NCBI GenBank assembly: GCA_018902385.1
Contig: JABSSW010000033.1
Span: 461,441 to 525,440, forward strand
DNA length: 64,000 bases
Reading direction: 5' to 3'
From: Physcia stellaris
Taxonomy: Eukaryota; Ascomycota; Lecanoromycetes; Caliciales; Physciaceae
A program made the translations under genes and the position numbers. Below the pieces are notes generated by a model that saw only the letters and a list, made by a program, of their open reading frames with translations, did no database searches and had not been told where the DNA came from. How positions within the stretch are numbered: position 1 is the stretch's first letter; each line of letters begins with the position of its first letter. Below are positions 26,934-38,564 of this stretch, in pieces.

Positions 26934-28400
26934 GCTTAAGCTATCGAGAGTCCGAGTATCAGATGGCAGCAGCTGGACCTAGGTGGTCAGGCAAAGTGGG
27001 CGAAGTAGGTGGTGGGTCGGGTAATAATCGACGAGTTGTTGACGAAGCAATCAGAGAGGAATGTTGGGTTACCGCATCGGGCAACAGAGTGAAGCGGATT
27101 CAGCTTCTTCTTTGTTGACGGAGTGATGAATTAACGTTTTCAGAGGAATGCGAGTTTAAGGAGAGGGTGTTTCAACTACTTGAAGTCTAGGAGAAGTACC
27201 CACAGTCTGTGGAGCCGACTCGACACACTACCAGGAGACGGCAAGGTACAAGTCTCTGGTCACGGCAGATAGGGAGCGGTCAGTCAAGACAGAGGTAGAG
27301 GGAAGTAGGGGGCTACGATATGGATCAGGGAGGGGGCAGTCCCGGTCTACTTGTACTGTACATCGAGGGCGACAAATGGATCAGATCTGAGGGCTAGTAG
27401 CAGGATGGACTACTACTGTACTTGTCATGTTATAACGTCAGAGCCGCTGTGTGAATGCTCCGTGTCTCCAAGAGGATTGGTGAGAGGTCATGAACTGGGT
27501 GTCATCCGGTTTCACATGATGGATGACAGAAGGCAAACGGTCGTCGGTGAAGCATTGATCGAAAGCTGGAGGAGCCGACGATGGCCGCGGACAGCTTAGC
27601 GGGCAATGGCCGAATGCCTTCCCTGGAGCCATGATTGGCCACGTGCCTTGCTTAATTGAGGGGACCCCGCCTGACGTACCCTAACCCTGGAGACCCTTGC
27701 AGCCTACTGCTCGCTAAAATCCGGGGTACGTCGCCGCGACGGCACACACATCGTCTAATTCGTCAGGCCCAGGCCCTTTTTCCCGATATCGCGATAATAC
27801 GTGGCATGTCATCTGATCGCGACTTGACGCCGTCATCTGCAACCCGACATCTCTCTTACCCCGCAAGAAGGCCGTCAGTCAGACGCTGTGTCATTACGCT
27901 TGGTCAGGAGACGGGCAATCTTCTTGAGGATGTTGTAAGTCACTGATCCTGGATGGACATGTGCTGCGATGCATCTCAGCCTCGGCAAGCTAAGATAGGT
28001 GAAGTAGCTGTTGTGTGCCTCGGTGGAAGTAAAAGCTGCCCCCTTTATGCGATATCGATCTGTCAACGATCCAGATCTCGAACCATGGTGAACATAGACT
28101 TTTCAGCGCCCCTGAGGAATGCAGATACTACGTATGTCTATCCGTTTCAACGTTGTTCCACGCTTGCTCTAGGCCTAGCCACAGTCATGGTGAGACTCCA
28201 TCAACACATGGCCAAAGTTTGCGGTCCGCCCTATAGATTCCCTATCGATGTACAAGTGCAAATCCGTGCTATTGAATCCCTATCGATGTTAAAGTGCAAG
28301 TCCGTACTATCGAATCCCTATCGATGTACAAGTGCAAAGCCATCGCGACCTGCTAATTGCTCCGGAGCTATGCATGTGAATGTCAGCCGGGTTCACTCTC
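26934..28400. other. Intergenic, glucanase promoter side
   Basis: About 1.5 kb without a recognisable gene; frames up to 182 codons (27953-28501) lack domain features. The only structured element is a 38-bp tandem repeat at 28,241-28,338. Confidence 0.45.
28241..28338. repeat. 38-bp tandem repeat, about 2.6 copies
   Basis: The core CCTATCGATG recurs at 28241, 28279 and 28317, exactly 38 bp apart, followed each time by T(A/T)(C/A)AAGTGCAA. Copies differ at a few positions. It lies just beyond the 3' end of RAD50. Confidence 0.8.
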
Positions 28401-31400
28401 TTACAGAACCATGCCGATCGACTGCTTTTCGATCTTGGACTTCTGCCGGTCATCCCTCGACACGCGGTAGTAGTCATCACAGAAGTCGGCGCACTTCATG
28501 AACTTGAGGAATTCCTCATCGTGCGTGATGACGATCAGCTGAAAATTCGCTTGCTGCTGCCTTGCTCGGATGATGTCGTGAAGGGACTCGGCCAGAGACC
28601 GAATGTTGTCCCGATCAAGGTTCGTCGTTGGCTCGTCCAGCGCGATGAGGCCGCAATTGACCCCGAAGCACTCGGCCAAGGCCAAGCGAATAATGATACT
28701 GGCAAGCACCTTCTGTCCCGCGCTGCACCGACCTCGCATGTCCATTTCAACGTCCGACTTGACCATGCAGACCCGGTAGTTGTATGTTCGGTTGCCGCTG
28801 GCCGATCCACCGTCGGAACGGATCAGGATCGAATCGACATCCGTGCCTTGATATGTCCTCCGCCAAAGTTCCTCGATGATTCGATTGATCTCTTCCATCT
28901 TAATGCTGTGAAATTTCATGATTGCCCTGTCAGAAAGTCAGCTTAACCTTTACCAGGGCTAACCCTCTCGTTTCTGTAAAGGAAGCCTCACTTATCTAGC
29001 GCTTTAGCGTATCGATCAAGATCTTCGATAGCAGCCTTGGTCGTCTGGCTCTTGTTAGTTTTTGATCGGGGCAGAGAAGAAAAGCCAGACCAACCTCGAC
29101 TGTGATGTGGCACTTCTTGAATTCTTTCGCCGCGTCTCCATAGGATTGATTGAACTCGGTAATGAGCTCTTGGAGGTTTTCGTCTTTTGCCGCCATCGCA
29201 GCATGTCCACGTTCCGCTGCAGTCCTGCACTTTGTCCCCTCCTGATCCCAGTGCTTATACGTTTTTGTATGATGTTCAAGATCAGCTTCTGCGTTAGCCG
29301 CCTCCAATTTTGCAATCTCCGCCTTGACAGCATCTAATCGCTGTCGGTTAGATCTGTACCCGATATTATCTTCAATGTTTCGTTGAGTTTCTTTCTGGCT
29401 CTGCAGCTCATTTTGGATCTTGTTCAGTTCCTTGGTGATCTGTGTCTGCTCATCCTGCAACTGCTTGGATTCTTGCTCGGTGCGTTCTATCTCTCGTTTG
29501 CATGCTGCCAACTTACCAGGGCCACCATCATCGATGTAGATGCGAATCTGTCGAGACGTCATTTCAAGTTGGTGGACACTGTCAGACAATCCAGCAGCTT
29601 CCTCCTGTAGCAACTTTTCTCTGTTGAGACCGCGCTTTTTCACATCGGCAAGCTTTGTCTCTTCTTCGGCTATAAGTGGCTCTAGCTCTGCGATCTGAAG
29701 GTTGAATTGCTTAGCAGCCTCTCGTGAGTCCTCGTTATTGCGTTGTAGCTCTTCAATCTGCCGCTCGAGATCGGCTTTTTTCTCGAGGTCATGATTGCTG
29801 ACCATGAGGTTGTTGTTAGCTGTACTCAATTCAAGCTCCAGGTCTCTGGCTTTGGAGCGAGCTGCGTCCCTTTCGTCTCTCAACTCGGTGATCTTAACTC
29901 GTAAGCCTTCCGAGTACTCGCTAGCTAATTTTGCTTCGTGCTGGATATCCTCCAAGGTGCGGGACAGACCAGCATCCTTTTGCTTTTCTGCGAGCTCTTG
30001 AGCCTCTAACTGATACTTCTGAACCTTTTGGTCAAGTTCGTGGATCTCCTTTATTGGATCGGCTAATGTATCAACGTCCGCCTTGGATTGCTGCTTGTCA
30101 GCGACGGTGCGGTCGTGCTCCTCAATTTGACGGACCAGACTGTTCCGCTCCACTTCAAGCTTTCTGATGTCTTCTTGAATCCGCGGAAGCTCGGTGTGAT
30201 GAAGCCGTGACCATGTCGTGTGGCTTGGTGACGCATCTTTTGCACGCCGAAGATCGTCCTCCGCATTGATTAAATCGTTCTCGACCTCCTTGTGCTGCTT
30301 TGCGAGAAGTCCCTGGAGTTTCTGGACGAATCTTCCTTTTTCGTCGGCTTTATGGAAAGGTCGTTCGCAGAGCCTACAAGCTTCATGTTTGTTGGCTGTA
30401 TCGAGACATTTAGCGAAAAAAGACTGTTCTGCAGCAAAGCTGTCAGAGTCGCTCTTGAGGACATCCCGGTTCTCTTGGTATTCTTGAAGAAATTGGGGAA
30501 ACTCCTCGGGTGCAACGTCAATTTTGTCTTTGATGTGGCGCACACACTTTGCTTGCTCTTTTTCGCCCTTAGTCAAATCGGCCCGGAGACTACCAAGCCT
30601 ATCTTCCACACTGGCATGTTTCCTTGCAATGCTGTCACGCAAACCGCTGGCTTCTTTTAGCTCGTTGTCCCTGTTCTGAGCCACACTCTGATATTTTCCT
30701 TGGATGTTTGAAGCCGACCAATCCTGACCTATGAGTCTCTGGATTCTGTTACGGTGGGCTCCCTTCATGGTTTCGAGGCGTCTCTGGTAATTGGTCAACT
30801 CCTTTCGGAGAAGCTCTAGATTAGCGAGCTCTCCAGCTTTTGAACACACTTGCGCCGATTCTTTTTCCAAGAGCTTTTGTTTGTCGTCCGATAAGCGAAG
30901 ATCGACACTTGCTTTCTGCAATTCACTGTCCCAAGACCCAGTCCTCACCTCCTCTTTTGCTTGCTTCAGCTGCGTGCCGAGGTCCTGAATGTTTGACTCA
31001 AGCAGAGCCACCCCACCGACATCAACTTTGAGTCTTTTAAGCGATGACCTGGAGGACTCGATTCTGCTGTCATTGGCTAAGGTTCGTTCTTTGGTAGATT
31101 TTTTGCTCTGGATCAGACCTGAGCGACGCTCCCGCAATCCATCCAAAGCATGCTGCACATGCTGCACTTCTACTTCAGTCTCATTGCGGACTTTATCTAC
31201 CGATAATTTCTGGTCTTTCAACATTTTCGTGATCCTCTTCATGAACGCGGCTATCTCTTCATCATCCAGATCATGATCGTAACCCCGGATACTATGACGC
31301 GAGGCCTTTTCCCGGATCATCTTCGACCGGGACCCAATGAGTTTCTCATGGCTTGCCTTGTCGGCGTTGTGTCTACCTTCTTCAATATACTTTTGTTTCA

Positions 31401-32635
31401 GCCGCGCTTGAGCAGCATCCAAGCCTCGTTTCAGACCCTGCCAGGCCTCTTTCTGCTTCTGTTCGCGTTCAACGTGGGCAGCCATGCGCTCCTTGTATTG
31501 TTTAAGTTCGTTTTGCAGCCATTCATCCGACTCACTGCGCTCCTCGAGACCCTGAAGCACCCTGTTTACCATGTCCTCGAGCATTTCGCGGGCCTGTCGT
31601 TGAGATTTCAGAGTCTCTACATCCCCTTTGTAGCGTGCGGCTTTGTCGCGTGCTTGCTCACTCTTCTCGGCTGCTTCCTTAGCTTTGTTGTTACAGTCTT
31701 CCACCTCTTCGCGAAGCTGCTCAATTTGCGTCAGGAGCTCATTGGAACGCTTTGCGTTCTATGAAGGGTCAGCCTAAGGCTGAGAACGGTCGCAAGCCTA
31801 CCGATTCTTACCTGGTCAGCCTTGGCTTTATTAGTTTTCGCATTGTCTTCTCTAATCTTCCAGTTGCTGAGATTATTTTTCTGGGTTTTGCCTAGCTCCT
31901 TGATATTTTCAATGGCTTTGGTGTACTTCAGCGCCTCGAAAATATGGTCGAATTTCTTTTTCAGAGTTGCGGGTTCACTCATAGGCCACAGGCTCTCATC
32001 TTGATGACAAAAGATGACTGAATCAAGAACCGCTTTGGAAACGCCTAGGTATTGTGGCATAAGTGTGTCTAATTCGGTGTTCTTTGAGGAAAGCGACGAC
32101 CGTTCCCCGTCTTTGATTACCATGAGAGACCCTTCGAGAGTCTTCAAAGCAGATGGTCCTGTCTTTTTCGCGGTGACCTGAAGTCTCCGGCTGAGTACTA
32201 ACCTGGCTCCATTTGGGCTCCTAAAGGACAATTTTACCATTGCAAGGACTTCTTTTTCCCCAACGAGCTACCACCAATTAGCATTGCTGGTCTCCGCAGA
32301 TAATGAAGATGACGGACCTTGGGGTCGTGAATAAATGCCCCGCCAGTCTTGCTGTTGGGTGGAAGAATCCCCGTGGTTGCATATTTGAGGCACTCGATTA
32401 TCGTCTTTTGGTTCATCAGCTTAGCAAAGTGGCTTCTGGAGGGAAGCTCACAGTCTTGCCAGACCCATTGTATCCGACGATTAGAGTCAACGGAGTATTG
32501 AAATGGATAGCCTCACGACGGGTGTTATCGAATGACCGGATGCTGGACCTCATATTAGATATGCTTCTGTCAGGCCAAAAAAATTGGAGTTGCTTACCCT
32601 TGTATGGCAAGCTGCTCGATTTTTGCTTCGAACAG
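28401..32635 (-). CDS. RAD50: RAD50, SMC-like DSB repair ATPase
   Basis: Exons 32635(?)-32598, 32542-32452, 32404-32318, 32267-31812, 31758-29095, 29035-28992 and 28926-28401 join in frame to about 1,300 aa, the usual length. Marks in order: [15 protein letters not shown] at the N-terminus, Walker [10 protein letters not shown]-loop FCHQDESLW, a long coiled-coil, the zinc-hook CRLC, the return coiled-coil, ABC signature SAGQKVLAS, Walker B LIALDEP and the switch VITHDEEF. Rad50 pairs with Mre11 and Nbs1 in the nucleus to tether and process double-strand breaks. The first donor follows CAAGG; acceptor TCCAG restores IQGIRS. No in-frame ATG lies ahead of KIEQL; I put the start at a CTG (32635) only as a placeholder (see findings). 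Confidence 0.95.
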
Positions 32636-33141
32636 TTCAGCGGAACGAAGGCTTAGGATGGAGCCAAGTCGTGCTGAGCGGTTGGAATGAAACGAGGGAG
32701 ACTTACACCTACGTCAAAGTCAGCCTGATGTTGGTCAAGTTCTCCGTTGGAGACTAAAGGTTTACATTATGTCTGCAATCCAAAGTGACCAGGTAGATGG
32801 ATTGTGCCTGTGGGTTAGAAACAATTCTGAGAGTAGTGCGTAGACTCAGGTACAAAAGCGAAAGGGCCACATCAGCTTCTCTTCTCACTCATACCGACAA
32901 AGCCTACCTGTTTGGTAGAGCTAACACCATAGAGTTGGAAGCAGACCGATAGTGAAGCAGGCGACACAAGTAGTGGGGCGCTCCGATTGTGGTTCGCGTC
33001 CCCCACGCGACTTAGCAGCTCACCACGTGACTTTGACACAAGCGGCCGCTGCTGACATCGGACGAGGAAATTCGATGCGCGGCCATTCAACTTGTGAACG
33101 GCAGTTCATCACCATGCCAATATTATGTGTAAGGCGCAAAC
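32636..33141. other. RAD50 / WC-2 divergent intergenic region
   Basis: About 500 bp between two divergent genes. On the minus strand a strong donor GTAAGT near 32,705 and an AG near 32,653 suggest a 5'-UTR intron of RAD50. On the plus strand several upstream ATGs precede the WC-2 start. Confidence 0.5.
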
Positions 33142-34715
33142 ATGTCTATGTATCAAAATGTCCAAAACAATCTCAATACCAATCTTCCCCCAAGTGTGCC
33201 CTCCAATGTGAGTTCACCGTGCCAGCGAAGGCCTCATTCAACGGTGGTGACGGCCAGCTAATGTACCCCAGATGGAAGGCATGGGGGCTGGCGATACATC
33301 GATGACGGACATTTTGGAGCAAGGCGGGGACATTATGGACAACCTTGATGTGGATATGATTCCGATGAACCTGGACCTAAATCTTGATCTTCATGACCAC
33401 CCAAATTATGACACGGGTGACACACAAATCGATTCCCAGCAGCAGCAGCATGGTAACGATTCAAATGACGATACCGCCGGCCCAAACAACACGACCAGTG
33501 GTGCGGGTGCAGGTCCTTTGCCCACTGGTTTCGGCGTTCAGTCAAGCACCAGCGGTGGAAGCACTTTGACTGACTTTACCAAACGCCGGAATTGGTCACA
33601 GCGAGTAATCGAAGAGCTCAAGGATTTGCTTCACATTCTTACACCCGATGGCAGGATACTATACGTGTCTCCATCAGGCAAAGCTTTGACTGGATATGAT
33701 CAAGAGGAATTGGTGGGAAAGTTCATCGTAGATTTTATTCATGTCGACGACAGTGGGATCTTCGTACGCGAATTTAATGAGTCAATAGCGTCCGGCAACC
33801 AGCTCAGGTTCTTCTATCGCTTTCGTAAGGCTGACAATACATATACCATTTTTGAATCCCATGGACATCCACACCTTACGTCAGACGCTACGGGGTTTGG
33901 CCCCAACAACGCTACAGGCTTTTGCCGTGGTGTTTTCATGATGGCTCGGCCTTATCCTACAAAAAATGCAGGCTTATTAGATTCCTTCTTGGAGCATAAA
34001 ATCGAGAACGAACGGTTAACCAAGCGCATTGCAGACCTTAGAAGGGAGGAGCAGGAAGAGATCGAAGCTCAGCAGCGGCATTGGATGAAGAAGCAGGAAG
34101 GCCATGGCAGCGTAACGCCTTCCGATACGCAACAGACGGAGAGTGAGACGCCAGGTTCAGCTTCAATGACCTCGACTCAATCTAATGACTATAATGGGAT
34201 GCCGCCGCCTGCTAAGCCTGGCGCATCCAACACAGCACTGACACAGCAAAACCTTGACGAGGCAAATGCCAGCTTACGACCAGATAGCATCAACGATAAA
34301 ATGGCTCGCTACGAAGGGGCTACCCATATAGAGACAATCGAAATGCTGACTGGCCTGCGATACCGAGATGGTGAACGCTCGCAAGGCATCAGTACTGGCG
34401 ACAAGAGCCCGGCTCTGATGCGCGGTGATGCTGGCATTGCTATCCCAGTAGACAAGGATAGCCGTGCAGGGGACAAGAAGAAAAAACTCAAAGTTGCGGA
34501 TGAGTATGTCTGTACCGATTGTGGTACCTTAGACTCCCCAGAGTGGAGGAAGGGGCCCAGTGGGCCGAAGACTCTATGTAATGCATGTGGTCGTAAGTTT
34601 ATTGAAGGTTTTACTGAAATGTTCAGAATGCTTACCATTATCAGTACGGTGGGCCAAGAAAGAAAAGAAGAAGCAACCGCCTGGATTAGCGACAGGACTC
34701 AGCACAGGCAGCTGA
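33142..34715 (+). CDS. wc-2: White collar 2, PAS-GATA photoreceptor partner and transcription factor
   Basis: Exons 33142-33207, 33272-34592 and 34645-34715 give 485 aa. The first exon encodes [24 protein letters not shown] domain lies at about residues 130-240 ([30 protein letters not shown]). A charged region, possibly coiled-coil, follows at about 265-290, and a GATA zinc finger at about 430-465 with both Cys pairs (CTDCG and CNACG); the last intron splits it and acceptor ATTATCAG restores [13 protein letters not shown]-2 dimerises with WC-1 and binds GATA elements of light-induced and clock genes in the nucleus. Length is close to Neurospora WC-2. Upstream out-of-frame ATGs may lower translation. 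Divergent from RAD50. Confidence 0.95.
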
Positions 34716-35643
34716 GCGTTGGGTAGGTTGGGCTGTGCCTACTACTCACTCTGATCGGTAAGTGCAGGAACCGCAGACCACTTATCTTTGACGGGGCTCA
34801 AAGTGCATGCATAACGGGTGGCGTGGCTAATGGGGTAATCTCGAGCGTAACGTGATACATGAGTGAAATGAACGAAATATAGTCCAAAACTATACTTTAT
34901 GTGCTTTCCTGCCAGCCGTTATCACCGAAGTTCTACTTTTCCAACTTTGATGAACAACAAGGCCCCTGTGATCTTGAATTTCACCATTGCTGAGGTTCGC
35001 CAGACGTCTCCAGCCCTTGGTCACGGACTTGTAAGCGTGATCAAATCATGAGGCTAGATAGCTCTCCTACGGTTCTGGACTGTCTTTGGCAGCGCAAAGG
35101 GTCGAAGTAGCTACTACTTCTTCAAACTATTTTTGCTAGACCTTATCTCTAGCTTGCCATCGAGTTCTGATGTCCCTTAAGACGCAAGATGGCGATTACG
35201 GGCAATTCCACCATCCCGTCGCGCGTGACTAGATCACCGTCTATCGGAAGAGAATATACCTTGAACTGGTGAAAAGGTCCTTCTGTTGGTAAGTGTTTAA
35301 TGAAGCGTCCGCCAAGTGCCAGAAACTGGTGGTCCTGGGAATATTGCCATGATTGCCCGCTTGGGCTTCGGTATAATTGCAAGCCTAATTGACGTGATAA
35401 ACAGAATGGAAAGGACGAAAAATTCCAAGGTCGCCATTTCGTAGATTGAATTTCCGCGTGACAGCCTGGGAATACCGTTGACATATTGTCCCTGGCTTCT
35501 ACGGCCATTAGATGTTCGCCACTGGAGTCATGATCGTTGGATTACGAGCACTATGATCATAGTGGACTTTATATGACATACGCCTCTTGACGCCGCGCTG
35601 GGGACTTTGTCCCGTAACACATGAGGCTTTCCGCCTTGTCGTC
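34716..35643. other. Intergenic, one weak small frame
   Basis: Between the convergent WC-2 (+) and FRG1 (-) genes. A 119-codon minus-strand frame with an ATG (35508-35149) is present; it has no signal peptide, membrane helix or recognisable domain, so I do not call it a gene. Confidence 0.4.
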
Positions 35644-36518
35644 TCAAGAATACTTATCATGCTTCCCTTTGACTCTTACATCTAAGATTGCTTCATGGTA
35701 ATCGCCCTGGACTCTAGCTTTCTTCAACATTTTGACCTCCGCATCCTCCAGTCTTCTTCCCACAATTTCCTCTAGTTCCTTTTTGCTGACTTTCTCCATA
35801 GCCTTAGACTCTTTACTGGCTTTGAGCCTTGGCTTGAATCTTGCCTGCATCCGTATTCGCATAGTGGTGTGGAACGACATAGATTCTGCATCTCCTCGTA
35901 TCTCTGTGCCTTTTGCGCCTTCCGCTACTGTGAGAAACTTTTCGCGCGCTGTCTGAATGCTGAAGGTGCCTGGGTTAGCGGGCGATGCCACGCAGAGGAA
36001 TGACTCTTCGGGGGAGATGGCTTCGTTTACGGCAGAAAGAATGCCGTACTGGTCGCAGCTGAGATAGCTATGGGTTAAAATGGGATTAATCTTAGCAAAA
36101 TACCATTACTCTGAATCACCGGTAGACGCAAGCTGACGTACCGCTGGTGATGGCCTTTGAAGCTAATATCTTCTGTTCCGGCGACTCGATTGGCCACCCA
36201 GACCTGCCTTACATCGTGCGGTTCAGCACTTGCTGCATTGCCCTCCACCATATTTTCGATTTGACTCGTGAAAATTTTGCCATTGGCATCACAAGCGATG
36301 GATGTTGGCGGAGTGGAGGGCAGAACCAACACAACAGGACCTGTGATATCTGTTGCTGCCTCGGCTGTTACCCAGGTGTCATCTTCATCTGTGCCTGTAG
36401 ACTCTTCTGCAACAATGAGCGACTTGTCGGTCCTTGACAGAGGAATTGCATCGTCAGTTGTAGGTGCTTTGCGCTTCTTTGTTCTCTTGTCGCCCTTAAA
36501 GGCTAGTGGTTTGACCAT
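35644..36518 (-). CDS. FRG1-like protein
   Basis: Exons 36518-36142 and 36067-35644 (74-nt intron) give 266 aa. The N-terminus carries a basic KGDKRTKKRK nuclear-localisation-like stretch. A beta-trefoil (fascin-like) domain follows; after the splice it reads RYLSCDQYGILSAVNEAISP, matching the conserved core of FRG1. The C-terminal 60 residues are lysine-rich and helical. FRG1 homologues associate with spliceosomal complexes and with actin bundling; which applies here is not readable. Head-to-head with the oxygenase gene, 483 bp apart. Confidence 0.88.
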
Positions 36519-37001
36519 ATATACCTTGCTGATTCAATTCCCAACAATGGTTCCTACTGTAGTATGGTACAAGAGACGTGGGGGCGTCAGTATGCCAAGA
36601 GCGAGACAGGGATTGAGTATCAGACTGACTGAAATAGAAAGGCTCGAAACTCGAAAGGAAGATCGGATATAATCGGGCTAATGGCAGTACGGTCCGTTCC
36701 GCTCGGAAACCGGTAATCCTATCCGGAAACCACGTGAATTGAGGGGCAGAGCCTCAGAGGTGCAGGTGGTTTCAGGACCCAGGTGAGAACCATGCGGGGT
36801 CGAGCACAAATTCCACACTACACTTATGTACATGAAATATGAATCCAAGGTACAGTATCGATGTAATAACCTTATAGTAGTGCAGCGATCGGTAAATGAG
36901 ATGAGGTACGGATATTGGCATTGAAGCGCTCCTCATGGTTGACTACGCTACTACCAATCAGAATCATTGAACCGTTGCACTGCTGCTTCACGTTCCTCTG
37001 T
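36519..37001. other. Divergent promoter region
   Basis: About 480 bp between the FRG1-like (-) and oxygenase (+) starts; no other feature recognised. Confidence 0.5.
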
Positions 37002-38244
37002 ATGGAAGGCATTCCAATTGAACCTGCTCTACAGCAACCTGTCACGGTCAGCCTTGATGACTTGAAGAGTGGTGGGTCCATTTCGTGGGTTGTTCGATTA
37101 AGTCTTCCTGATATATAGTAGACACAATACCTTTCGGGTTATTGGAAGCAGCTTTCGGGCCATCGTCTCTTGGTATCCTTATTGTCAAAAATCTTCCATC
37201 CCGATTTTCAGACCTTCGTCATAAGTTACTCTCATACGCTTCTTACCTTGCAAACCTCCCTGAAGACAAATTAGGTAAGTAGGATGCTGAAAAGAGCTTG
37301 AGGTTTCCGCAAAGTAGTTCAAATTGGCTCATGCGTCGCTAGGTTCTCTCACCCTACCGGCGTCTAACTACTTGACTGGCTGGTCTCACGGTAAAGAAGC
37401 ACTTAAGCCAGGAGTATACGACACGTTGAAGGGCTCTTTCTACGTCAATTGCGCTTTCTACCAAGATTCCACGCTGCAAAGCACGTCAGACCGCAGACAC
37501 GAAAACTTCTCTGAGTACGCAGAGCCAAATGTTTGGCCTGCTGAAGACGTCTTGCCTGGTTTTCGTCGAATTTTCGAAGAACTCTGTACCTTGGTGGTCG
37601 ATATCTCGGTGCTTGTAGCCAGAGCCTGTGATCGTTATGCTCTGGCCAACATTGAAGGATATGAAAAGGGTTATCTGGAGCGAGTGGTGAAGACTAGTAC
37701 TACAACCAAAGCAAGACTTCTACACTACTTTCCCTCGGAAACATCAAGTCTCGTGCTTAGCGATGAGCAAGAACACATGCGGAGCAAAGAGAGAGTCGAA
37801 GACGATGACTGGTGTGCTACTCACATAGATCATGGCTGCCTCACCGGCCTCACGTCTGCCCTTTACATCGATGAATCTGCACATCCTCCATTCCTAATTC
37901 CAAGCCCAGGCATGAGCTCCCTGCCGCCTCTACCTGCTTTGCCTTCAGTACCGTCTCCATCGGCAGGTCTCTATATCAAGTCAAGAAGCTCAGCAATCAC
38001 GAAAGTCAATATCCCAGCCTCATGTCTCGGCTTCCAGACCGGGGAAGCGTTGGAATTGATCACAGGGGGCAAGTTCCGGGCAGTTCCGCATTTTGTCCGG
38101 GCAGGAGGCATTGGCCATACATCGAGAATAGCTCGAAACACTCTCGCCGTGTTTACACAACCTAATCTAGGGGAGGTCGTAGATAAAAAGCGAGGTCTAA
38201 CATTTGCGGATTTTTCGAAGGAAGTGAATGAGCGGTTCGGCTAG
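37002..38244 (+). CDS. 2-oxoglutarate/Fe(II) oxygenase, isopenicillin N synthase-like fold
   Basis: Exons 37002-37071, 37122-37274 and 37343-38244 give 374 aa. The first two exons contribute VSLDDLKSDTIPFGLLEAAF and LGILIVKNLPSRF, typical of the DIOX N-terminal half. The third contains TLKGSFYVNCAFYQ, the iron-binding HxD in THIDHGCLTGLTSALY and the distal histidine in GGKFRAVPHFVR. The usual C-terminal RxS is replaced by R-x10-F (TSRIARNTLAVF), so 2-oxoglutarate binding may differ. The family hydroxylates or desaturates small molecules or residues; the substrate is unknown. Introns are 50 and 68 nt. There is no secondary-metabolism cluster around it. An internal TTG could be mistaken for a start, but the upstream exons are clearly coding. 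Confidence 0.88.
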
Positions 38245-38564
38245 AAAATCATTCAAAAGGCTATATTAGTCTACAATGCAAACCGATATTTGTTCTAGAT
38301 GTAATGCCCGCTAAGCTCAATGATGCCCGCAGATATGCACTCTGGCCACTTGAAGGCAAAGTGTGCCAGTGCCTCTAGAACGCTACTGTTAATGCCATTA
38401 TGAGGCACTCAAGCTCGGTTTTATTAGAGCCCCTGAGCTAATCGTTTTGTTTGTCGGCTGGGTGCTCGTCGAGAGAAAAGCTATCGTCAATCATTGCTAT
38501 GCATGAAGCCGTATCTATGAACTGGAATCCAGAAAGCCAGCCCCTAGGATCGCTTCATCAACGC
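38245..38564. other. Intergenic, convergent gene ends
   Basis: 320 bp between the ends of the oxygenase (+) and the acidic protein gene (-). Nothing else seen. Confidence 0.5.

Noticed and set aside
27660-27700. CCTAACCCT resembling telomere repeat
   Set aside because: Only one unit, no array.
27953-28946. Plus-strand frames of 182 and 188 codons near the RAD50 end
   Set aside because: The right part is antisense of RAD50's signature and Walker B exon; the left part has no features.
35149-35508. 119-codon minus-strand frame with an ATG
   Set aside because: No recognisable motif, signal peptide or membrane helix; lies in the 3' region between convergent genes.
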